A stretch of 64,000 nt of DNA from Blasia pusilla (taxonomy: Eukaryota; Marchantiophyta; Marchantiopsida; Blasiales), in assembly GCA_050084515.1 (NCBI GenBank), contig CM114272.1, positions 1,178,001 through 1,242,000 of the forward strand, written 5' to 3'. Position numbers and translations under genes: made by a program. This document shows positions 47,656 to 60,239 of this stretch, piece by piece. The notes below the pieces were generated by a model. That model was not told the origin of the DNA. It saw only the letters and a list, made by a program, of their open reading frames with translations, and searched no databases. How positions within the stretch are numbered: the first letter of the stretch is position 1; every line of letters starts with the position of its first letter.

Positions 47656-50600
47656 ATGCTCGATTCACGCAAGTCTTTCTCGGCTATGGATCCGGAATAC
47701 GCAGCCGCCAGTTCTTGGCAGAGGAACTCGGATTATCAAGTAGCTTCTAGTATAAAGATACTGCGTGGTCTAAGACGTAGAGTTGAGACAAGCGCGAGTC
47801 AACGTTGTCTGCAGAACATAGCAGGAAACGGGCCAAGTTAGAGTGCCTCGTAAAGCGATGAGAAGTGCTTGCCCGTGCCTTTTGACTGACTCTCTTTCCG
47901 ATGTGGTGAATAGGAATTCTCTAGTAGGGTAGGAATGAGAATTAGACAAGTCTCAGCTATGTGCAGCGTGCTTTCTTTGCCTAACTCGTGACATTATCGT
48001 CATGTGACATATGTTATGTGACTGCTGAACGTACGAGGTTGATTGACTTTTCTGCCCTTAAGATTGAGTGCGCGTGACATAGCTTCCACTCATGTTGTGT
48101 GGGGGAAAGAAGTCCTGTGATTGTTCACACACACATTACGCATTGGATCTGGGCTATTACGTTTTTGAGCGTGCGGACCTCTGTGGTGTGGTCGTCAACT
48201 ACTATAACTTCTTCTGAAGTGACTTGGAAATAAACGCTTTACGTTCGCGACCCCGGCTAACTGGACCGTTCGATTCACGCCTTCCCAGGAATAAATTCTT
48301 GTACGAATGCTACATGCATGCTCCTTGCTGCTCCGCCCTTGTTGAAGGACGCTAGAGTGATGAACTGGAAACGGAAGTGCCAAACTGTTGTTTCGCTAAT
48401 TTGGAAGGCGTTCGCCATTCCCCATTGACTTAGCTACTGAACTGAGTAAGGATGTGAAATTAAAAGCATCCCTGCATAAATGATTTCGCCCTTACATTCG
48501 AATGATCGTTCCTTGAATGATGTGAATCTACTGATTTCAAGAAAAGAAGATGGGTTACCGCTGGGGATACCCTACGAATGCGCACCCACAACGTAGGGTA
48601 TCCCCGGTGGTCTAATTTTGGCGCTTGAGAGTAAAGGAGGCTCCTCATTGTCCTTCTTGGTCCTCGTTTGTTCTTACAGAGTGAATAGGAGCCATCCGTT
48701 TTCAAAATTTGACAAAATTTGGAAATCCTAGGAAAGATTTTTAAAATAATCGGTTAGTGAAATTTGAGTCACAGAAAATGGAATCTGATCACATCTTCTC
48801 ACCGACTGAGTCCGCCACACCAGCTGTTTCCTATTGGCTCCATTCGACGTGAGGATGAATGCGAAACCTTGAACCAAAGAAATAAGGCACTCCCAGCATG
48901 TTCGAGTAGTTGTTCTCTTGCAATTTATTGCCATACAGGCTGCTGTATACGGTGACTTTTACTTGCACGTCAAATTTTTTTCAACTTCTCTGGACCATCA
49001 GCATTACTGTCCAATCTCATAAATGCCTCTTGTTGAAATTTTGGGAAGTTTCTGGATGAGTAACGCTTGGGCTTGTGGTTGCAGAACCATGTTCGAGATT
49101 ATGATCCTTACAACATTCCAGATTCAAGGCCAGCAAGAGCTTCAGGGCATCCTTTAGATACTAGTCCAGGTCCAAGAGGTCCTGCTAATCTGAAAACTTT
49201 GCTTGCGAATCAGCAAGGGGCAGGTCGCAAAAAGTCAAAACCCACTACGGTTGATGACCACATCATTCAAAAAGAAGGTCCAAACTGGGTCCTTCTTGCA
49301 GGTGGAGCTCTTGTCACAGCTATTGGAGTCATGATTGTGAGAAAACGGAGGCCACCTGTGTGTGACGACAAGATTGTTGAAAAGGCAGTTCCGACTCCAA
49401 GAAAAGGCGCAGCTGGTAAAGGTGTGCTCAACAAGATCTTAAGAACAAGTGATAGAGTCCATGCTGGAGTATATGCCCCTGATGGACGTTTGTTGGCAGA
49501 TCCGAGAGCAAATCAAAGGAATGTTTTTGGACTATCTCACAGCTTGGAAATGCCTGCAGTTAGTGTAGCATTGCCTACAAATCATCTTACAAATTTGTTT
49601 CACTTCTCACAGACCAAGTGCAGCAATCTGGGATCTCTTTTGCAACCACACGGCGGGAGTCCACTGGGAGTAGAACTAGTGAACCTTCAACCGACAGTCC
49701 TTTCTCAGGTGATCTGGGTTGAACTTATTCTCATTTACTAGGATGAGAGTGCTTGAACCATCGGTATATTTCACCCAACTAGACCATTCTTCTTCTTCTT
49801 ACTAGTGTTTTTATTTATAGCCTTAGGTTACTGCCTCTGCCAATTCAGTAGTCCCCAGGGCTGTTTACACTTGCTTTTTGATGGTGCAGGAGATGCTTAC
49901 ATGATTTCGGAAGTAGTAGCAAGATCACAAAGTGATGGAAGCAGGGTGGGAAGTGACTGGGGTGATGATGAGCGCATTCCCCTTTCTCCTCCTCCAGTCT
50001 GTTCCTACACTCAGTTCTCCAAAGGTTCTAACCACTCTGGCTGCACAATCATCACGCCGACATCGCCACCAGGGAGTTATAGAGGCGTGGACACCTCTAC
50101 AACAGAAGGAAATGAACCAATGCCTCTGTCCCCTCCATTAAGTAGGTCAGGGTATGCATCTAGGCGGGACATGGTGCATCGAGTACGGCAGCAGCTCAAA
50201 AGTAGAGATGATATGATCATAGATATGCAAGCCCAGATTTCAGATCAAGAAAGGACAATTGCGCTGCACCAAGCTCACTGCAGAGACCTGGAAGGTCGAC
50301 TTGAAGCTGCATCCAAAACCTTGTTTGAATCAGAACGTGAAATTCAGAGACTGAGGAAAGCAGTTGCTGATTACTTGAGAAGTCATGCTTCCAACTCTGG
50401 GAACTGGGATTCGCCACCTGCAACGCCTGAGTTCGATATGAGAGACTCTGAGTATTCGGAGGCTGCGATTGGCATATTTCACTCTCCTCAGCAAGCAACA
50501 AGCCAAGACGTCAAGGCTCTACTTTTGGAGGGACACAGGCTAGCAGAGGAGCTTAGGAACCAAGAAGAACAGAAGCGAGAGCTAGAAAGGGTAGCGAATG

Positions 50601-53600
50601 CGAAAGTGATGGAATCAGAAGTACTCTTAGCAAAATTGAAGGATTTGGAGGCAGAATTAGAGCAAGCAAGAAGGGCTGTTTTTGAAAAGGATCTTCTTCT
50701 TGATTGCTATGAGACACAGCAAGATTTTCATGCTGATGCAGTGGATGATCTAAAGCGCAAGCTAGAGGTTCGTTTCTTGCTCGATCATCAATATTTTCTC
50801 ATACTTAACATTTTCTGGCAGTAATTTCCCCTCATGGAGGTGACATTCAGAATGACTAATGTGGTCTTGATGAAAGCTCGAGTGTGCTTACTTTATGACC
50901 TCTTCTTATACAAGCCAAGTTTGGTTGTTTTCCATCAATTTTGTTGTCCTTCCTTTGATTTTGAGTATGATGTGGGACGTTTTGGTTGTGTATAGCCCAC
51001 CTGAGATGGATGATGTGAGCATTTCTCTTTCTGGTTAGAAATATTTACCACTGTTCAATGGCAGTAAACTACTTGGCATACTTGGATGCTGCTGCTTTTA
51101 TTAGGTTACTTTTGTCACAAAATGTATCTATGGGATTGAGTGTTGGGCGTGAGTAGTTGGTGACTTCATGGTACTAAGGTTGCTCCTGGTGTTATCAAAT
51201 TATAGGAGTCAATTAGATTGACCAGTGTGACTCATTGCAGATAAGAGAACCTGAACACAGTAAGGGAGATCAAGCATCTTCATTCATTGGTAGGCCTGTA
51301 ATATCGGGTGGATTAGAAAGTATCTATTTTAAGCATACGCTCAAAAGCAAGAGGGATGATAAAGAGATCTTCAAGTCAGAGACGTGCAGGCTTCCTGGGG
51401 GGTAAGCATTGGTTGTCTCGATTTTATTTAAGCAACAAGATCAGAGTGAATGTCTTGGAGTTACAGAAGTAGAAATTGTAATGTCAATGTCAACTGATAT
51501 GTCCTTGATGTATGGGATTCATGGCCTCGAGCTGCACAGCTCAATGCTGCTTCTGATGTTGAGAAGTCCTTAAAAATGGCTTCTCTTGCTTTGGAAAGGG
51601 TCCTCGTAGTGGCGAATCTGATATACCTATATAACTATCATGTTTTGCGCAGGGCTATGGTCCAGTCCTATGTCACTCAGTCTGAAAGAAATACTGAAAC
51701 ATCTCCTACAAATGTAAGCAGTGTGAAGGGCTGGTTCAAAACAGATGAAAGTTCTAGCATTGGAGATGCATCTGAAGACAGTGATATGGAGGACTCCAAC
51801 CCTCTTATCCATGAGAGGGTGTTGGTGAAATTGCAACAGGAGGTTGAGTGCCTCTCAATTGCACTTGCAGATCATTCTCGAATGGTATGCTAAGAAATCA
51901 AACATGTGGCTTGTTCTGGGTGGTTTTGGGTCAGGGTGAATATTGTCTAAGTCTGAAGTTAGAAACATACAGTATATTGCTAGTTGAATGTTTTTTGTTC
52001 TGGCTAATGACATGAAAGAATACCTTTTAATGGTTGGCAGCCAAAATCTTCTAACAGATCCTCTAAGTCTATCCTGCTTGATTGAAATCAGATATCAAAG
52101 AAGAGAATGGAAACAAGCCGTCTTGTGGAGGAATTCCAGGTGGGTTGAGATTCACTAAATGGCCAGATTTCATGCAGAATTTCCACTTCGCATCGATTTA
52201 GTGCATTTCAGTGTCATGGTGGAATCTGATTGATTTGATCAATAGAATGTCTATTTAACCACTTTTACCACATCATTATCGTTTGACTCAGAAGTAGTAA
52301 GATTCCTATGTCTTCACAGCGTTCTTCCTTGTGCCTCTGAAATTTAGAGTGCCCTTTATTCTCACCTTTCAGTGTTCTATGACTCAAAAGCTTTAATATT
52401 CATTAGATCTTACTCAAATCTCTCAACTGTGGGCTTCCTTCGGATATCTGAGAAGTTAGTTTTAGTTTTTAAATTGGTTTTGGTGAATATGTACTTACAT
52501 TTGCAGCTCACTTACGTGAGCAGAAACACAATGCTGTGATCAATGATATCCAAAAGAAAATGGATGAAAGTGGGGAAGGAAGATCTGAAACAGACGAACA
52601 AGATTGGGAAGAACTGTCTAGATTTCTCTCATTTTCAAATGGCAGTGCTTCAGCAGCACAGGTATTCGTCAGCACTGTTGTGAGGTCCACTACTGGATTG
52701 GCAGTAATGTCCTTTTCTTGGGCTCCCTTGGACAAAAATCAGTACAAGAAGGGACTTTTAAGAGTTTGTGACCCCATCAGTTACTGTCTGACTGCAGGCC
52801 CAAGAATTGAGTCACAAGTTGGAACAGATAGCGAAGCAGCAGCGTGTAGAAGAAGAGATTTCAGAATTATCAAAGCACCAGGTCAAAATTGCGGAGCTGA
52901 AAGAGCGTGTGGAAAGTCTCTTGAAAAAGTGTGAGAACTTACACGATGGCAACGCAAAAGTGGATGCTGTGACCCAACATCATATCAGTAACATGACAGC
53001 TGTTGGCTTGGAGCTCACTAAAAAGTTGTCTCTCCAGGTGAGCAGATGCTAATGTACAAGAACCTTATTCCAGGTTTCCTGTCCAACTTTCTATTTTTTT
53101 TATATTCTAACAAATTTCTCATGTTACATATGTAGTTCATAGGAGTAGTAGCTGATAGTGATCATCACAAGCTCAATGAAGACGGTTTGTTGCAGCTTAA
53201 ATGTAGAAACTAACAGCTTTTTCATCTTGGCCATTATTATCGAACTTGGTGTAGGAGGAGCAGGCTAGGCAAACGTCCAGGGAGGTTCGACGTCTCTCTG
53301 AACTGTTCCAACTGTCTTCTCCTTATGTACCAAGATCAAAGGTACTCTTTCCCTGCAGATCCTCCCTAGGTTTACAGATCCTTATCAATGAGTAATTTCG
53401 TTTAAAATACTGTCTGAAAGCATGGTATGTAATAGTTCCATGTGAATGTGTCACTACCTTACTAGCAACCTGAGTCAAGCTATCATTTCTGTAATTCTTA
53501 CATCATGGTAAGTGTTTCTTCTGAGAAATTTGAAATAATTTGACTGCAGAAGGAGGAGCTTCAAAAGAAGTTGCTGCGGGACAGTAGTTCAGAATCATTG

Positions 53601-54953
53601 TCACCTGCTCTGGAAAGTGGTCCACCAGAACCTAGCAATATGTCCCACGTCATGTCGGTCTCTCAAACCAGGTAGTGAATCCCATCGGTGGGCTCTTGCA
53701 TGCTTGCATGCAAAGGAACACTTTTGTACAGCCTTAGGCACACTTATCTTTGTTCACTTCACTCATTGTAAGGCTTGTAATGGTCTGCGTTAGTTGTGAA
53801 TGAATTTTGATATTTTGCCATGTTGTACAGGTTTTCAACTGGGAGTGAAGAGAAGCCAAAAAGAAGTGGTGATAGCTTGTTTGACTGCACAATCTCTGTT
53901 TCCTCTGCAGAGCCAGCTATGCCTAAGAGTGAAGGAGGTCTGACTTTGCAGATGGAAGGGCAATATGTGTATAGGCCAGGTTTTTCAGGACCCTCAATTC
54001 GCAAGTCAAGGAGGGGTTTCCCCATTGGCTCAGGGTCAACAAAGGAGCCGCTTACTGGTGCCAAGAGAAGAATATCAAGGAGCATCAGGAAAGGTCTATC
54101 CAGTGACTTCGATAAGGAACTTGTTAGGAGTGACTCAAATAGATGGGTTAGTAAGGCATGTTTTAATCTTGGATATGGTGGTGACAGTGGACAACTTAAT
54201 CCTGCCTTTCTGGAGGACCATCATCATCAGGAGCTATACCAGAATTTGTCCAGCCTGGATGTTCAAAGAGCTGGATTCGGTGATTGGATGCAGGATGTGA
54301 CAGTTTTTCATTCAGCTCCTGAGTCAGAGAGCGCAATCCAGATGGATGATATCCTGCATCAGAGTGTAGATATTTCAGTGAGCCGCAGACAATCAGGAAG
54401 CAGTTTCAGTGTTGATGATTCATCAGTGATGAGGATGGGAAGCCCCACAACCAAAGGGGGTCACAATGTCAGTCTGGAAACAAGTATGGAGAGCACAAAA
54501 GGTAGCCTTGGACGGTTTCTGTTTGATATGGAGAAAGGAAATGAGGTGTTCGTGATAAATCAGGATGATGGTGGTCAAGATAGACTCGAAGTGAAGGAGG
54601 CACCTCTCATGTTACCTTTTACAAAAATGATGGCCAAACTGGATCTGAAACAGTCCACATCCACACCTTCTGTTCCGGAGTGCGGTTCATTTGGAAGCAG
54701 CATTTCAGGATTGTCATTGGAGATGGTAGATGCATTAAGGGAAAGACCCCAGCAGGGCAGAGGTGAGAAATGCTCAGCATCATGCTCAGATTCCAGCCAT
54801 TCAATTGACTCTTCATTCGATGCTGTGTTGGATAGTTCATTGTTGGACATGGTCCGAATCTGCTCCACACCAAGTACTCCAGCAGAAACTCCTGAATCCA
54901 GCTTTATGTCATCGCATAGTGAGTCAAAGAGTGAAGGCCTTTTCCAACTGTAA
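47656..54953 (+). CDS. Membrane-anchored coiled-coil protein, about 13 exons
   Basis: Spliced by eye: 47656-47739, 49085-49562, 49613-49708, 49890-50767, 51241-51401, 51467-51482 (tentative), 51540-51884, 52092-52143, 52507-52661, 52798-53037, 53255-53341, 53550-53671 and 53831-54953. This gives 1,278 residues in one frame. Starts at 47656 or the in-frame ATG at 47686 are both possible. After the NHVRDYDPYNIPDSRPAR block, one membrane span (WVLLAGGALVTAIGVMIV, near residues 95-112) is followed by basic RKRR, suggesting a membrane anchor. Exons 4 to 11 are mainly heptad-rich coiled coil (for example RQQLKSRDDMIIDMQAQISD and KLEQIAKQQRVEEEISELS). The last exon is a Ser-rich tail with basic and acidic patches. 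Weak points are the 50-nt third intron boundary and the 16-nt microexon. Function is unknown; a cytoskeletal or membrane scaffold is only a guess. Confidence 0.8.
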
Positions 54954-57329
54954 CATACCATTGTTTTCTTACCGTCAGGGTACCCTGTTTGGGCCTGTGT
55001 AGAGATTCCCAGGTTCATCATTCAATTTTGACAAGATGCGCTACTCATAATAGCAAAGACTCCTAATGAGTTGTACAGAAACTGCTGAAGGCAGATTAGT
55101 GTGCGTTTGTATCCTTGAAGAACTGGTTAAAATTTTAACTGTTATTCATTCTGCATTGGGGTCAGACTGAGATGAAGTCAGGTTGATGGGAGAAAGTTCA
55201 AAAAGAGCTTGAGTACCATCTGGATCAGCAAGGAGAGGGAAAGTCTGCACAGATGTGGGGCTGCCATGGGTGCTTGCTAACCTCGTACATTTTCAACGAA
55301 ACATATCTGTTTACCCAAAACGCTCAAACCAAGAAGACTTGGGTTGAAGGCTGCCTCATGCCAGCTGAAGGTCGGGCCCCTGTTGGTCCATTATGGCGAA
55401 GTGGATCTCTTCACAAATACATCAACACTCACAGACTACCCTGTCTCTGGTTGAGATTCCTTATGCAGCCGGCAAAGCTATGTTAAGTTGTCGGTGGCCC
55501 CCACAGCTGTAAACTATGATTTTATGTGGTCCATCCTTCATTGTCTAGCTTCTTTCAGGACGGATTTTAAAACATATAAGGTGGAGTACCTGCAATGCAG
55601 GAATTTGAGCAGGCTTGCAGAAAACGGGGTCCTCTATGACATGTTAGTCTACAAACAGTGACCTTCAGGATACATATGCAGACCTTTTGGTGGATAGCCG
55701 GTGTACAAAACCTGGTCCATCTGGAAATTTGTTTCTCCTTTTAATGAAATGAAATGACAGATGCATGGAGGAGATGCTGGCCGTGAGTGGGATCTTCCCC
55801 TCATTCCTTATCAAAGGGTCGCACTCTGATTTTGCTCAACTTTTCGAGTCTCCTTGTTCTCTTTTTGATGGGCTATTCTCAACCTGCTGTTCTTCATGGA
55901 TGGCTTTCTTCACAAAGTGGGCTACATGTGGAAAATTGCGACTTGGATGACTTGGAAAACAGGTGTATGGAGCAGGATTGCAGTGGCATGTCGCTCACTC
56001 GCAGCAGAGCTCATAGCATCAGGTTGTAGATATCATTTCTCTGACAAGCACAGAAAAAATCTCCCATGTGCACTCTTATTGTGGGTCTTGCCTGAACTAG
56101 AGACATTGTTCTGCAGTTTCAAATGCACAATTTAGAAGTGCAGTTGCATATCAGTGCCTGAACCCAACTTAGCATGCTGAGTGCGAGTTTAGACTCTAGT
56201 GACTCTTACAACGTGTCGACCTAACCACAACTAGGTGGGAGGGGCCCTATTACAACCATATGAGTAGTAGTGATAATTACTGTGAAACTGAATGCTGAAA
56301 TGGAGGGCAGCCACCCTTTTGTAAGGTTTTCTTTTTTTTTGGAAGATGAGTGGATGCGAGTAGAAATTTCTAAGATGAAGTCTCCACCTTACATAGTGGA
56401 TCTAAACACTCTTTTAAAGTGGGTTTCCATCAAAGAAGATCAACAGGAGGGGATGGCAACGAATGGGATTGTGGTGCGGGGTTGGGAGAGGATTGGGATT
56501 GCCTCTTCAAGACGATAGCTTCTACATGCCATCACATGATTCTAAAGGAAATTAAAGAATCCTCCTCTACCCTAGCAAGAGAGGTCTATACCAAATATCC
56601 GGATGCACGTATGTGATAAAGCCCTAACTCCCTATCACTGCTCTTTAAACCATGGATTCTATGAAAAGTAATCGTCCATAACAAGATCCACCAACCCAAA
56701 AGGATGAGCCAAGTTTGCCATTATGCACATGAAAGAGTCAGTCTCTAAGCAAATATCTAACCTCATGGTAGGATCCTAAAATCGTTAAAATGTATGAGAT
56801 ACATCCACATAATGTTAGTTAGCATGATATCCTAGAAATTTAGCACATTATAAGGGAAGGGTATGGACGAAGGAAAAATGTTGATGATTACGAATACTTG
56901 ATTGTGAGATTACCAATGTGTAGAAGTCCTTTGCAAGTGCAGCCTCAAACTCTTTATTTGTATCATCAAAATATTCCACTTGTTTTAGTGGTTGAGCTTG
57001 GATCATTCAATGCTTCATCGTAGCCATTCATGCTCATTGCTCTTTGTTGCTCCATGGAATACATTATAAACATCCATCTCCATGGAAACTGGTCCATCAA
57101 AGCTTGGTGTTGGAATGGGGAAAGTTGAATACTCTCTTGGCCAGAAAGTATTAGAGTTCATGAGAGCATTATATCGTTGTGTTGTTTGGATGGCATGGTC
57201 TAAATCATTTGGACTCCACATGAGTATAGCCATCCAAGTGTAGGGTTTGAACCCTCATAGAACATGATCTAGAGACTCTTCATCATAGATTTATGGAATT
57301 TGAAGTACCAAAGTTTGGAACAAGGTACC
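54954..57329. other. 3' UTR and intergenic, no further gene supported
   Basis: Follows the TAA of the coiled-coil gene. Short frames of 60-82 codons between 55.2 and 56.6 kb have no recognisable domains and are not flanked by convincing splice sites. Confidence 0.5.
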
Positions 57330-57505
57330 ATCTATATTATTATGGGAGAGTGCCTTCTTGATTTGCAAACACCTCTCTGTTTGACACGTGGCAATTGGGC
57401 AGCAAGAAAATATTTCACATGCTACGGGCACTAAGAAAAATTTTGAATTTGTGTGCAACGTTATTAATCTTTTCCTTTCACAGGCTATACACTAGCTCTT
57501 CAACT
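57330..57505. repeat. Dispersed repeat, copy B of the 45.7/57.3 kb pair
   Basis: Same orientation and landmarks as 45690-45865, diverged by scattered substitutions and small gaps. The two copies bracket the coiled-coil gene. Confidence 0.7.
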
Positions 57506-58009
57506 CTTTTTTACTTCCTGTGCATGGCACGTGCACCTTAGTAGTAGTTCTTGAATGAAGTAACTTGCTCAACGAGTAAGCTTTTTGAAATTTGTAGAAA
57601 TACCAAGATTGGAGGACTTCTAGCCTCAAAAGAACGTTTTTAAATCCCCAAAAGATGACACCAATGATTTTGAGAAATTAGGGTCGAGAATGCAAGTTTT
57701 TGGGCATTGATTATTAAAACTTTACAATACCAACCTAAAAGAATTCTTCAAATTCAAATACTTTTTATCCCTCACTACCACTTTCACAAAAAAATTGTGA
57801 GTTGTACACTTCACACTATAGTCTCAAGACAATCGCAGTGAACTTGCAATTGACTCGAAAACTTGAGAATTAGACACATAATTTGTGACTACAATGTGAC
57901 TAAAAAATACCATCGTTTGTCATTCACAAATATTCACATGATGCTTGTAAGTAAATTGCATCTTTTTCACAGAACACTCATCAATATTAATCTTTTGTTC
58001 ACTTACTTG

Positions 58010-58130
58010 ATCAGGTGGGTAGGGAGAGGACTCCCCCCCCCATAAGTACTTCTAGGGTTCTCCAAGGGAACCCCACCTTTCGCGTCATCCATCTCGGGTC
58101 CTTCATTTTGCCATTATGGCCTACAATCCG
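58010..58130 (-). repeat. LTR-core-like fragment
   Basis: Resembles a patch found in the chromovirus LTRs, including TAAGTACTTCTAGGGTTCTCC and AAGGGAACCCCACCTTTC (compare 30186-30290 and the inverted 29260-29330). The match fades outside this patch. Confidence 0.45.
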
Positions 58131-59103
58131 TGGTTTGCATCCTATGGACCCACATTTGACTAGGTTAAGCTAGTTACCTCCCAAGATGGTTTGGTGGAAT
58201 TTTCGTGCAGATACTGCAACTCCTAACCCCCGAAGACATCTTGGAGCTTGGAACTGTGTTTGGTATGTCTTATGGCTAGCATCCGTTTTGAGTCTCGACT
58301 CTTGTCGTTGGGTGTCTCATGATTGTCTTGGCGCCCTTCGCGTTTCGCGACTAGTCTTGTGTTCCTTGCTTCTTGACACCATGAGACTTGTGGCGTTTCT
58401 TGACTACTCTTGTGTTCCTTGCTTCTCGCCCTTGACTCATGGTTCTCACACCTTTCTTGCCTTGCTCTTCTACCTGCAAGTTTCTACACCCTTTCTCACC
58501 TAAGGCTAGTCTCAAGGCACTTGCGTCCCTGTCTCAATTAACCTTAGTCTCACAGTCGGTTTTCACATCCTTCCTAGTCTCGCAACTCGTATGTCTACGT
58601 TTCAACTTTGGTGAATCATACCAAGGTCTCTCCTCCTTGGAACTACAATCATGATTCACTTCTTAGGTTCCTGCTAGCATGAGCACCATAGATTTAGCTA
58701 TTCGCAATGTGAATGATGCAAGAACAAAATATATGTACGTATATGGAAATATTCTGGACAAAATTGATAGTGGTGTTTTGAATCCTACCTAAGTTCACCT
58801 AGTGTGCCATGCTTTTGGGTCCAACGTGGACTTGTAGAAGGTCTCATGCTCAAAGACGTCCGAGAATACGTCCCTAGTGATGTCATTATCACCAATTAGT
58901 ATCCGCCATGATAGGGTTTTTTCTATTTGATCCCAAGTGGCAAGGACTACTATAGGTTGGCCTATTGTACCTACAAGGTATATTATTCGATGAGGATCTT
59001 CTACTCTACCTCCAACCGACTAGATGCTTTGTATGGAAAATCTCCTCATCCTCCTTGCCCTTGCCCTTGCCCTTGCTGTCATCCATATCCTTGTCGTCAT
59101 CCT
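58131..59103. other. No gene supported
   Basis: Frames here (for example 58186-58503) are Cys/Leu-rich without recognised domains. A CCTTGCCCTTGC-type short repeat lies near 59055-59075. Confidence 0.45.
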
Positions 59104-59239
59104 TGTCGTGCGCATACATATCGCTACACAACATACATCGCTGGTCACATCTACACCACACAACACCGATCTTCCCCACACATTGGTCGATCCACACATG
59201 TACAAAAATCAACTCATACATATATATGGAGATCACACA
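59104..59239 (-). repeat. 136-bp short terminal repeat, distal copy
   Basis: On the minus strand it starts TGTGTGATCTCC and ends GCGCACGACA. It is nearly identical to 59723-59858 and lies 483 bp beyond it in the same orientation. It is not preceded by a purine tract but by a T-rich run. Confidence 0.7.
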
Positions 59240-59722
59240 AAAAAAATAAAGAGTAGTAAAAACGGCATACCCGGCCTAAAACTCCACTCTCAATCTACAT
59301 CGACATATCGAGCCTCGTCCACCATGTGCTATCAAAGAATCCTGACGCTAGCACCCTAATCCTATCTCACACACATACAAGAGAGGCGCTCCAACGGCCC
59401 AACATGAGAAACATGGCTTAGGAAAGCCACCTCCCTCTCTTATATAGGGTTGGGAAGAGCCAAAAGGCTCTTCCCCTAAAAATAGCCCTCCCCTTGGTAA
59501 CCTACGCGCACAGGTTACCAGGGGCGGGTGACCTGGTCAACAAGTCACCCGGTTGTAAAAGACTTCAACATGAAAGTTACGAGAAACAACGTTCCTGACA
59601 CAATGGACCTATCCTCAACCTCATCCGACACAGTGGGAAAAAGTTACACTCAAGATAGTCCGCTGGCTCCTACGCCCTATCCACGATAGTTCTCGGCCTA
59701 TCGGCTACTCAGATGTGACAGC
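59240..59722 (-). other. 483-bp segment between two 136-bp repeats
   Basis: Non-coding. On the minus strand it holds a TATA-like CCTATATAAGAGAGG at about 59455-59441. This arrangement could be a small non-autonomous LTR element, a tandem LTR structure, or the leader of a second element. Confidence 0.4.
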
Positions 59723-59858
59723 TGTCATGTGCATACATATCGCTACATAACATACATCGCTGGTCACATCTACACCACACAACACCGATCTTCCCCACAC
59801 ACGGGTCGATCCATACATGTACAAAAATCAACTCATACATATACATGGAGATCACACA
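59723..59858 (-). repeat. 136-bp short terminal repeat, probable 3' LTR of copy 2
   Basis: Directly follows the purine tract AAGGGGGGCGGT (59870-59859) on the minus strand, starts TGTGTGATCTCC and ends GCACATGACA. The PHD stop codon lies about 80 bp upstream. The tract and termini match the design of copy 1. Confidence 0.75.
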
Positions 59859-59936
59859 ACCGCCCCCCTTGTTGGCAGTTGGATCCCCCCAACTTCAGAT
59901 AGAAAATATCACATCTCTCTGACATGACCTACTATC

Positions 59937-60077
59937 CTATACACATCTCGGACACATCCATCGTCTCGTGGGAACCACATCAAGAGGGGGGATCAGACAT
60001 GACATATGCCACCCTCGAGAACAACCATCACATACCAACATGGTGGCTGCACCCCTTGCAGATCCGCACAACATACA
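59937..60077 (-). pseudogene. Terminal PHD finger of copy 2
   Basis: CMLC, CDGC, GWHMSC and CPRC give the complete C4HC3 set, preceded by CHLPNVDGTLDPSLAM as in copies 1 and 3. The finger is intact and is the last coding unit before the purine tract. Confidence 0.85.
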
Positions 60078-60239
60078 CCTCAAGCCTACAAGTACCATTG
60101 CCAAGCTTGGATCCAATGTCCCATCTACGTTCGGAAGATGACATGGCACACAATTGCGCACATGATCCTTCCAAACCATACCATCCCGTCCCTCCAACAT
60201 GAGGACTCCGGTCGGTAATACCTCGCGCACACGTAGGAT

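Noticed and set aside
51600-51652. Possible intron from GTCCTC to GCGCAG
   Set aside because: Removing it shifts the frame into an early stop, whereas read-through stays open.
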